From contig CAAGCR010000063.1 of assembly GCA_900768425.1 (NCBI GenBank), positions 1 to 17,360 on the forward strand: 17,360 nucleotides of DNA. The letters run 5' to 3'. Positions 7,117 to 13,132 of this stretch are shown in pieces. The stretch comes from Clostridia bacterium (GTDB lineage: Bacteria; Bacillota; Clostridia; Christensenellales; UBA1242). The notes beneath the pieces are model-generated. The model worked only from the letters and a program-made list of their open reading frames with translations, was not told where the DNA came from and ran no database searches. The position numbers were made by a program, and so were the translations under genes. Numbering within the stretch: the stretch's first letter is position 1; the number at the start of each line of letters is the position of its first letter.

Positions 7117-8175
7117 GTGGATAAAAAAATAGAGCAAGAAAGTAAAAGACTTTTAGAAATTGCAACTAAAAAAGGCTCAATAAACGAGGAGGATATTTAT
7201 TTTAAACTCCTAAAATACGAAGCAACAGCAGATGAGATAAATAGCGTAATTAAACAAATGCAAGATAGCGGAATTAAAGTTATTCAATCCGCAGCTACCG
7301 ACATCTCTAAAGAAGATTTTTCAGACCTTGTTGCAAGTGCTAGTGTAGATGACCCAGTTAAAATATATCTAAAAGAAATTGGTAAAGTCCCACTTTTGTC
7401 AGCCGATGATGAAGTAGAGCTTTCTAGGCGTGCCCAAGAAGGCGATGAATATGCAAAATCAAAATTAGCAGAATCCAACCTTCGTTTGGTTGTAAGCATT
7501 GCAAAACGTTACTCAGGTAGAACAAATATGGCTTTTTTGGATTTAATTCAAGAAGGTAACATAGGTTTAATTAAAGCGGTTGAAAAGTTTGACCCAACAA
7601 AAGGTTTCAGATTTTCAACTTACGCCACTTGGTGGATTCGCCAATCTATAACTCGTGCAATGGCAGACCAGGCAAGAGTTATTAGAATACCGGTGCATAT
7701 GGTAGAAACAATACACAAATTAACAAGAGTAAAACGTCAACTTTTGCAAGATTTAGGTCGTGATCCAACTTCGGCAGAAATTGCAGAAGCAATGGAAATA
7801 TCAGAAGATAAAGTCGCAGAGATTCAAAAAATCGCACAAGACCCTATAAGTCTGGAAAATCCAGTCGGTGAAGAAGAGGACTCTAAAATTGCGGACTTTA
7901 TAGAAGATGACACAATAAAATCACCATCAGAAGTTGCCGCTCAAAACCTATTAAGAGAACAACTTTTGTCAGTAATTGACACTCTTACACCAAGAGAGCA
8001 AAAAGTTATTAGACTTCGTTACGGCTTAGATGATTCTCACCCAAGAACTTTGGAAGAAGTTGGCAGAGAATTCAACGTAACAAGAGAACGTATTCGTCAA
8101 ATTGAAGCAAAAGCACTAAGAAAATTGCGTAACCCAACACGCAGTAAAAAACTACAAGGCTTTATGGAAGATTAG
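7117..8175 (+). CDS. rpoD: Primary sigma factor RpoD (SigA)
   Basis: The vegetative sigma factor, which directs RNA polymerase to TTGACA/TATAAT promoters of the type seen in this window. The 352 residues show all the expected regions: a short region 1.1 (~1-60), region 1.2 with DDPVKIYLKEIGKVPLL (~79-94), region 2 with NLRLVVSIAKRY (121-132), DLIQEGNIGLIKAVEKFD and the -10 reading helix FSTYATWWIRQSITRA (~166-181), region 3 (~200-270), and region 4 with TPREQKVIRLRYGL and the -35 helix VTRERIRQIEAKALRKLR (~321-338). There is no long insert between 1.2 and 2, as is usual in Firmicutes. The GTG start at 7117 has TGGAGG at 7102-7107, inside the end of dnaG. The gene is translationally close to dnaG and to the zinc-ribbon gene after it. 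Confidence 0.98.
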   Translation: MDKKIEQESKRLLEIATKKGSINEEDIYFKLLKYEATADEINSVIKQMQDSGIKVIQSAATDISKEDFSDLVASASVDDPVKIYLKEIGKVPLLSADDEVELSRRAQEGDEYAKSKLAESNLRLVVSIAKRYSGRTNMAFLDLIQEGNIGLIKAVEKFDPTKGFRFSTYATWWIRQSITRAMADQARVIRIPVHMVETIHKLTRVKRQLLQDLGRDPTSAEIAEAMEISEDKVAEIQKIAQDPISLENPVGEEEDSKIADFIEDDTIKSPSEVAAQNLLREQLLSVIDTLTPREQKVIRLRYGLDDSHPRTLEEVGREFNVTRERIRQIEAKALRKLRNPTRSKKLQGFMED

Positions 8176-8183
8176 GAGGTTAT

Positions 8184-8885
8184 ATGGATTTAAAATCATT
8201 ATTAGATTATCAAAAAAAAGATGCTGAACTTATAAAACTAGAAAAGCAACTAAGCAATAATGAAAATAAAAAAATATTTTCGCAAATGATTTCAGTTGTT
8301 AAAGATGCACAAAATAAAAGCAGTGCCCTAGAAAAACAAGCAGGTGACTTATTAAAAGAGTATCAAGAACTAAAAAATACTTACGAAAACAACATTAAGT
8401 CAGCAAACATAATAGTAAATAAAAAACTAGAAACAGCATCAGATTCAGACTTAGACACAATAGAAGAAATTGCAGCAAATATAATCAATAATTTAACAAT
8501 TATGGAGAAAAAACTTTTGCAACAAGCCGAAAGTGTCAATAGAGTTTTAACTGCTTTTAACGAAACCAGAAAAAGATATAACCTTGCAAGAGATAAATAT
8601 AATAAACATAAAGAATTATATGATAAAGAAAGCGGTGACCTACAACTTCAAATAAGCGAAAAAACAAAAGAAGTTAAAAAATTAGAATCAAGTGTGGATG
8701 CTGATATTTTGACTAAATATAAACAAAGAAGAAAAGAAGTAGACTTTCCAGTTATTGTGCCAGTAATAGACAAAACTTGTGGCGGTTGCCATATGGAACT
8801 ACCATCAGCCTTTCTAGCAAACCTAAAATCAAAAGGTGTTCTAGAATGCGAACATTGCCATAGATACATCTATTGGCAAGAATAA
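8184..8885 (+). CDS. Coiled-coil C4 zinc-ribbon protein (zf-RING_7 type)
   Basis: A 233-residue protein of the bacterial coiled-coil/zinc-ribbon family (PF02591 type), whose function is not settled; members are proposed to bind nucleic acid or act as scaffolds. Residues ~1-190 are charged heptad-like helix (LLDYQKKDAELIKLEKQL onward), forming a long antiparallel coiled coil. The C-terminal ribbon has C199-x2-C202 and C222-x2-C225 (TCGGCHMELP and ECEHCHRYIYW). ATG at 8184 follows AGGAGG at 8176-8181, and the gap after rpoD is 8 bases. In many Clostridia this gene follows rpoD, trmK and a Nif3-like gene; here both intermediates are absent. The family assignment is strong, the cellular role unknown. 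Confidence 0.9.
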   Translation: MDLKSLLDYQKKDAELIKLEKQLSNNENKKIFSQMISVVKDAQNKSSALEKQAGDLLKEYQELKNTYENNIKSANIIVNKKLETASDSDLDTIEEIAANIINNLTIMEKKLLQQAESVNRVLTAFNETRKRYNLARDKYNKHKELYDKESGDLQLQISEKTKEVKKLESSVDADILTKYKQRRKEVDFPVIVPVIDKTCGGCHMELPSAFLANLKSKGVLECEHCHRYIYWQE

Positions 8886-8893
8886 TAGTATAA

Positions 8894-8918
8894 AGTGAAC
8901 AAACAATAAATTGTTTGC
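8894..8918 (+). repeat. GTGAA-linker hairpin element, single copy
   Basis: AGTGAA (8894-8899) is followed by hairpin CAAACAAT-AA-ATTGTTTG (8900-8917, 8 perfect pairs) and C. It begins 9 bases after the zinc-ribbon stop. The build matches the array after tex at 15295-15420 although the arm sequences are different. The rest of 8919-9037 shows no gene. Confidence 0.6.
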
Positions 8919-9037
8919 ACAAAGCGGGCAAAAAACGAAATAAACTTTAAATATTGTACTTAATAAAATTATTAAGTTATGCTTATCTAATAAGTTTGTA
9001 TACCAATCAGTAAAATATGAGAAATTTTTGAAAAGGG

Positions 9038-9078
9038 TCGGGAAAAATCTTTTTGTAAAAAGTTTTTCCCGATTTTTT
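9038..9078 (+). terminator. Terminator of the dnaG-rpoD operon (copy 2 of repeated element)
   Basis: TCGGGAAAAA (9038-9047) pairs with TTTTTCCCGA (9063-9072), and an inner CTTTTT-GT-AAAAAG continues the stem, leaving one bulged T. Six T bases (9073-9078) follow. It is preceded by TTTTTGAAAAGGG, as is the element at 1771-1878. The call is strong. Confidence 0.85.
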
Positions 9079-9155
9079 ATGCTTTAAATACCAAATATTT
9101 TTAAACACAGAAAATCCGCTTTTTATTGTCGCATTTAATTTTTTACAAATAACTC

Positions 9156-9184
9156 TTGCAATAATTTTGGTTGTAATATATAAT
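9156..9184 (+). promoter_or_regulatory. Sigma-A promoter with no room for a leader
   Basis: TTGCAA (9156-9161), an exact 17-base spacer, then a perfect TATAAT (9179-9184). The expected start of transcription is at about 9191-9193, coinciding with the ATG at 9193. Confidence 0.7.
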
Positions 9185-9192
9185 TATTGTAT

Positions 9193-10263
9193 ATGGAAAA
9201 TGAATATCTAATTTTAATTCATAATTTAGGTGCTGGCTCAAATGGACTTTTGGGCGAGTTTAATGCCGAAAACAAATATGATATTAAAAGCGATATTAAA
9301 GATTTATTGAAAAAAACAAACAAGTTAATAACCGAGTATAAAACCGACAAAATTACAGCAGTAGCAACCGTTGGCTCTTATACTTTTGACTTTGTGGTAT
9401 ATGTCCAACTAGGCGAACAAAACAAAAAACGTTTAACTTTATTTTTAAAAGAAAAAGGCAAAATTTTAGAAGAAGACAAAGAGTATTTAACAGTTATTTC
9501 TTCGGTTATAATAGATGGCAGTGCAAATATAATCCAAACTCTTAAAAAAGAGTTTAATATGTATATTCAAGATGAAAGCACTGGTATAGATATGTCCAAT
9601 GCAGGTCTAATTGCACTTGCTAATTATAAAGATAAAATTCTTGCCCGTTCAAAATTTTTGCAAAAAGAATTAATGGCTCTTGATAAAGCCTATGTTTTAA
9701 AAGCCTTAGCATTAATTAAAGCGGGTGGCGGTAGTTTTGGTAATCAATTTTTATTGCAGTTTAAAAATTTAGTTAAAATGCAAAAATTAGATAAAAATAA
9801 TCCTCTTTATTGGCATTCATTAAAGAAAATTTTAGATAAAATGCTTATAGACAACGCAAAAGTATTTGATGGTAAATTAATGCAAAAATTGCAAGAGTTG
9901 CAAGCGGGCTATATTCATATGGTTAAAAACACAAAAGAACAAGTCACAACAGTTGCAACAGCCAAAAAGAAAGCGGAAGTCAAAAAGAAAGCAAAACCCA
10001 AAAAGAAAAAACCTGATAATAAAAAGGAAGATAAAAGTTCAAAACCTACACCAAATGTTGTAAATGTACATTTTGAAACATTTGAAGCTGATAGTTCCAA
10101 TACAAAATCTGATATAAGCAATCAAATAGGTAATACAATTGGTTTTAATATGTTGATGTCTGAGATTTATAATTCAAAAACTGCTAAACGTTCGAAGTTT
10201 AAAGAAGCCCAATCAAAAACCAATGCAGGCAAAGATAAACAAGACCAAGGCAGAGATTTGTAA
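9193..10263 (+). CDS. Hypothetical protein with lysine-rich linker
   Basis: I do not recognise this 356-residue protein. ATG 9193 is chosen over TTG 9187 because TATAAT ends at 9184, placing the mRNA start at or next to this ATG; no ribosome site is present, so the message is probably leaderless. Residues ~1-230 look like a globular mixed alpha/beta domain (MENEYLILIHNLGAGSNGLLGEF at the start, then a beta-rich stretch around VGSYTFDFVVYVQL, then helices). Residues ~255-290 are a dense lysine stretch (KKKAEVKKKAKPKKKK), likely disordered and able to touch nucleic acid or another polyanion. The tail is polar and Ser/Asn/Lys-rich. There is no signal peptide or membrane span, so it should be cytoplasmic. 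It stands alone between the operon terminator and a palindromic repeat, convergent with the dinB-like gene. Confidence 0.85.
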   Translation: MENEYLILIHNLGAGSNGLLGEFNAENKYDIKSDIKDLLKKTNKLITEYKTDKITAVATVGSYTFDFVVYVQLGEQNKKRLTLFLKEKGKILEEDKEYLTVISSVIIDGSANIIQTLKKEFNMYIQDESTGIDMSNAGLIALANYKDKILARSKFLQKELMALDKAYVLKALALIKAGGGSFGNQFLLQFKNLVKMQKLDKNNPLYWHSLKKILDKMLIDNAKVFDGKLMQKLQELQAGYIHMVKNTKEQVTTVATAKKKAEVKKKAKPKKKKPDNKKEDKSSKPTPNVVNVHFETFEADSSNTKSDISNQIGNTIGFNMLMSEIYNSKTAKRSKFKEAQSKTNAGKDKQDQGRDL

Positions 10264-10271
10264 TACAATAA

Positions 10272-10436
10272 TAATGAAAAATGAAGATTGATGACTGATG
10301 GTTTAAAATTTAGTTATACAAATTCAAACAAGACAGTGTTTGTTCACACTCTTATTAATGTGAGAAAATACTTTGGTATAATCTATTAGATGTATAAACA
10401 TATCATTAATTCATCAATCATCATATATCATTAAAT
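10272..10436. repeat. MITE-like palindromic element between convergent genes
   Basis: Bases ~10272-10301 (AATGAAAAATGAAGATTGAT and on) are matched, inverted and imperfectly, by ~10399-10436, whose complement reads AATGATATATGATGATTGAT. Pairing continues inward in patches (TTATAC near 10315 with GTATAA near 10376). The centre holds a GTGAA-hairpin on the minus strand. No coding capacity is seen. Similar AATGA/TGATGA ends recur at 16209-16233 and, inverted, at 17120-17137. Confidence 0.5.
10325..10348 (-). repeat. GTGAA-linker hairpin element, minus strand
   Basis: On the minus strand TGTGAA (10348-10343) is followed by CAAACA-CTGTCT-TGTTTG (10342-10325). The build is the same as at 8894 and 15323, with 6 perfect pairs. 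It lies ~100 bases downstream of the dinB-like gene and in that gene's orientation. Confidence 0.45.
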
Positions 10437-10445
10437 ATTCAGTTT

Positions 10446-11648
10446 TCATAACTCAATTTTTTCTAAATTCAAATGTGAGTTTTTTATAGTGCTTGCGGGC
10501 ATTATCGCAGAGTAGCCATATTTATGTCTTATTTCATCTATTGTGGTGTTTAAGGCATAATTTTTTATTTCATTAGAAAACATACAAAGTTGAGTTTTGC
10601 TTGCTTCACTTAAATTAAAAGTACAAACCCTAATTGCCCTAACGGCAGTATTATATTTCCAAAACTTGTCGGTCATCTTCATAACAGCATTAACCAAATC
10701 ACTGGCATAAGATGTGTAAAAAGGTAGGCGAGAACTATCTCCAAAATATTTAAAATCGGCAGTTTTTATTGTAATGGAAACATTAAGAGCATTAAAACCT
10801 TTATCTCGCAATCTAGTAGAAACTTCATCACACAAAGCACAAACAACGGCTTTAATCTCCTCACGCGAATATATATCTTTTATGGTAGTCGTGCCATTTC
10901 CAACACTTTTAGGAGCGGTATATTCATCGCATTTTTTTACCGGCTCAAAATCATTTCCTAAAAGTTTTTGTTTTAAGTTTAAACCAATTATGCCAAACTT
11001 CTTTTTTAAAATCACATCGGGGAGATTAATCACATCGCCAAGTTTTGTAATGCCAAGTTTGTTAAATCGTGTGGTTAAATGTTTGCCAATACCAATAATC
11101 GCATTAATAGGCAATGGGTATATTATTTTTTTAAAATTGTCGTAATATATAACAGTAACGGCATCGGGCTTTTTTAGGTCTGAACCGAGTTTTGCAAACA
11201 ATTTGCCAAAACTAACTCCAACAGAGATGGTAATTCCCAAAGTATTTTTAACTTCTTCACGAATTCTGTTTGCCAAAAACTCTTTACTTCCAAAAAACTT
11301 TAAAGAGTCGGTAACATCAAGCCAACATTCATCAATACCAAAACTTTCAACCCTATCGGTATATTTTTCATAAATTGCTCGCAGTTTTTTTGAATATTCC
11401 TCATAAAGTTTATAGTGCGGGCTAAGACATATAAGGTTTGGACATTTTATTTTTGCCTGCCAAATGGTTTCACCGGTTAAAACACCAAACTTTTTAGCAA
11501 CTTCATTTTTGGTTAGAATTATCCCCGTACGCGTTTTGGGATTTCCCGAAACAGCCACAGGTTTGCCTTTAAGACTCTCATCTTGTGCAATTTCCACAGA
11601 AGCAAAAAAACTATTTGCATCACAATGAAATATAACTCGCTCTTTCAT
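10446..11648 (-). CDS. dinB: Y-family translesion DNA polymerase (Pol IV/DinB-like)
   Basis: Copies past damaged bases without proofreading. The 400 residues contain the Y-family catalytic carboxylates: D10 in HCDANSFFASVE, and D106-E107 in SFGIDECWLDVT. By alignment F15 is the steric gate against ribonucleotides. The thumb helix-hairpin-helix includes NAIIGIGKHLTTRFNKLGI, and the little-finger region starts near 240. QLCMF (353-357) fits the sliding-clamp binding motif (QLxLF type). The ATG has AGGAAGG about 9 bases before it. The upstream region carries a minus-strand promoter whose start point is covered by an SOS box (11718-11729), so LexA control is likely. The SFGIDECWLD wording is a variant of the usual SIDEAYLD; the family is certain, the exact subfamily less so. 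Confidence 0.93.
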   Translation of the reverse strand: MKERVIFHCDANSFFASVEIAQDESLKGKPVAVSGNPKTRTGIILTKNEVAKKFGVLTGETIWQAKIKCPNLICLSPHYKLYEEYSKKLRAIYEKYTDRVESFGIDECWLDVTDSLKFFGSKEFLANRIREEVKNTLGITISVGVSFGKLFAKLGSDLKKPDAVTVIYYDNFKKIIYPLPINAIIGIGKHLTTRFNKLGITKLGDVINLPDVILKKKFGIIGLNLKQKLLGNDFEPVKKCDEYTAPKSVGNGTTTIKDIYSREEIKAVVCALCDEVSTRLRDKGFNALNVSITIKTADFKYFGDSSRLPFYTSYASDLVNAVMKMTDKFWKYNTAVRAIRVCTFNLSEASKTQLCMFSNEIKNYALNTTIDEIRHKYGYSAIMPASTIKNSHLNLEKIEL

Positions 11649-11679
11649 TTGCCAAAACCTTCCTTTTTGTAGTAAAATA

Positions 11680-11707
11680 TTTGTGGCTTAAATTTCTTTG
11701 CCACAAA
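11680..11707. promoter_or_regulatory. Perfect 8-base-arm palindrome in dinB leader
   Basis: TTTGTGGC (11680-11687) and GCCACAAA (11700-11707) are exact complements with a 12-base loop. On the minus strand it falls in the 5' leader of the dinB-like mRNA, between the SOS box and the ribosome site. It could be an RNA hairpin or a second operator. Confidence 0.4.
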
Positions 11708-11717
11708 ACACAAACTT

Positions 11718-11729
11718 AAACATTTGTTC
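11718..11729 (-). promoter_or_regulatory. SOS (LexA/DinR) box
   Basis: On the minus strand GAAC-AAAT-GTTT fits the known Firmicute box GAACRNRYGTTY at every position. It directly follows the -10 of the dinB-like promoter, so bound LexA would cover the start of transcription. The box lies in the divergent region shared with the amidohydrolase gene. Confidence 0.65.
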
Positions 11730-11732
11730 TAT

Positions 11733-11760
11733 TTAATATTTTAATCATTAAATATGACAA
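11733..11760 (-). promoter_or_regulatory. Promoter of the dinB-like gene
   Basis: On the minus strand, TTGTCA (11760-11755), a 16-base spacer, then TATTAA (11738-11733). Transcription would begin near 11726, inside the SOS box, leaving a ~78-base leader. The -10 is not ideal. Confidence 0.45.
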
Positions 11761-11792
11761 ATATTTACAGTTTAAAAAAATAGGAGAGTATT

Positions 11793-13076
11793 TTGGTAAC
11801 AATTTTTAAAAACTCAAAGGTGTTAGATTTAACCAAAGAAAAAGGATATTATAACGGTTATGTTGTAGTAGAGAATGATTTAATTACCTATGCAAATGAA
11901 AAAGAACCACAAATAAAAGCCGATAACCAAATTGATGTAAAGGGTAATCTTTTAATGCCGGGGTTTGTCAATACGCACGCCCATACGGCAATGACAATCT
12001 TGCGTGGAATAAAAGATGATGCCACTTTACAAGACTGGCTTTTTGAAAATGTTGTCCCACGAGAAGGCAAGCTTACAAATGATGATGTTTACTGGGGACA
12101 AATGTTAGGCATAGCCGAATATGCAAGAAACGGCATAACCGCAATGGAAGAAAATTATTTTAATTATGATGGAATGACTAAGGCAATAGCCAAAACAGGC
12201 ATAAGAGCAAGAGTGAGCGTTGGTGCAAAAATTGGCACTCCCGATGGTTATGATTGCTATGCAGATTTAAAAAGTCAATATGATATAATTAAAGCGAACA
12301 CCGATGAAAAGTTGGTAAAAGTGTCTTGTTTCGCTCACGCAATATATACAACAAGTGAAGAAAAATTTTACGATATTCTTCGCTTTGCCAAAGATTATAA
12401 CTTGCCACTAGGAGTACACCTAGCCGAAACATTAAAAGAAGTGGGCGATTGCACACAAGAACATAAAGGCTTAACACCGGCAGGATATTTGGAAAGTTTA
12501 GGCTTTTTAGACCGCCCTTGCTTGTGTGCTCATTGCGTACATATGGATAAAGATGACTTGCAAATTTTAGCCGATTACGGAGCATCAGTGTCAACCTGCC
12601 CATCATCAAATATAAAACTGGCAAGCGGAATAGCACCAGTTTATGCAATGCAAAATAAAGGCATTAATGTTACAATAGGCACAGATGGTGTAGCATCAAA
12701 CAATTCGCTGGATATGTTTAAAGAAATGTTTTTGGTCGCAACTTTGTCAAAGGTAAGCCTATACGACCCATCAGTGGTAAACGCAAAAGAAGTTTTGCAA
12801 ATGGCAACCATAAATGGAGCAAACGCAATGGGGCTAAACTCGGGAGAAATTAAAGTAGGTAAAAACGCAGATATAATTTTAATAAACCTAACCGAACCAC
12901 ATATGCAACCATGCGACAATATAATTTCAAACCTAGTGTATAGTGCCAAAGGTAGTGATGTTTACTTTACAATGGTTGGCGGGAAAATATTATACAACAA
13001 TGGTGAATATAACCTAGGTGAAGACATACAAACAATTTATAACAAAGTAAACGAAATAAGAAAAAGAATAGAGTAG
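11793..13076 (+). CDS. mtaD: Amidohydrolase, SAH/5'-methylthioadenosine deaminase type
   Basis: Metal-dependent deaminase, 427 residues, of the MtaD/SsnA/TRZ branch. Members deaminate S-adenosylhomocysteine, 5'-methylthioadenosine or adenosine to inosine products in salvage of methyl-transfer by-products. Metal and catalytic residues follow the family spacing: H62-x-H64 (VNTHAHTAM), E91 (PREGKL), H182 (CFAHAIYTT), H209 and E212 (GVHLAETLKEV), D298 (GTDGVASNNSLDMFKE). HxH to E (27) and H to H (27) match the well-studied Thermotoga enzyme as I recall it. The start is TTG at 11793, with AGGAGAG at 11782-11788; no ATG or GTG fits better. It is divergent from the dinB-like gene and followed 57 bases later by tex, so possibly cotranscribed with it. 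The exact substrate cannot be fixed from sequence; guanine or triazine hydrolases of this superfamily are less likely. Confidence 0.88.
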   Translation: MVTIFKNSKVLDLTKEKGYYNGYVVVENDLITYANEKEPQIKADNQIDVKGNLLMPGFVNTHAHTAMTILRGIKDDATLQDWLFENVVPREGKLTNDDVYWGQMLGIAEYARNGITAMEENYFNYDGMTKAIAKTGIRARVSVGAKIGTPDGYDCYADLKSQYDIIKANTDEKLVKVSCFAHAIYTTSEEKFYDILRFAKDYNLPLGVHLAETLKEVGDCTQEHKGLTPAGYLESLGFLDRPCLCAHCVHMDKDDLQILADYGASVSTCPSSNIKLASGIAPVYAMQNKGINVTIGTDGVASNNSLDMFKEMFLVATLSKVSLYDPSVVNAKEVLQMATINGANAMGLNSGEIKVGKNADIILINLTEPHMQPCDNIISNLVYSAKGSDVYFTMVGGKILYNNGEYNLGEDIQTIYNKVNEIRKRIE

Positions 13077-13079
13077 AGA

Positions 13080-13108
13080 ATTTGTTGCAAAAGCAACAAA
13101 TAAGTGAA
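13080..13108 (+). repeat. Hairpin plus AGTGAA linker between amidohydrolase and tex
   Basis: ATTTGTTGC-AAAA-GCAACAAAT (13080-13101) is a perfect 9-base stem starting 3 bases after the amidohydrolase stop, followed by A and AGTGAA (13103-13108) and C. This is the same order of hairpin and linker as the first unit of the array after tex. It precedes the tex ribosome site by ~10 bases and could influence read-through or tex translation. Confidence 0.55.
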
Positions 13109-13132
13109 CAAAACAAAAAAAGGAATACAAAA

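Noticed and set aside
8886..9192. RNase P RNA after the zinc-ribbon gene, as I recall in some Clostridia
   Set aside because: The gap is only ~300 bases and lacks the conserved RNase P core sequences; it holds a hairpin repeat and a terminator.
13082..13132. TTG start adding 17 residues to Tex
   Set aside because: The extra codons read through the hairpin-AGTGAA repeat. ATG 13133 has a ribosome site and gives the usual family length.
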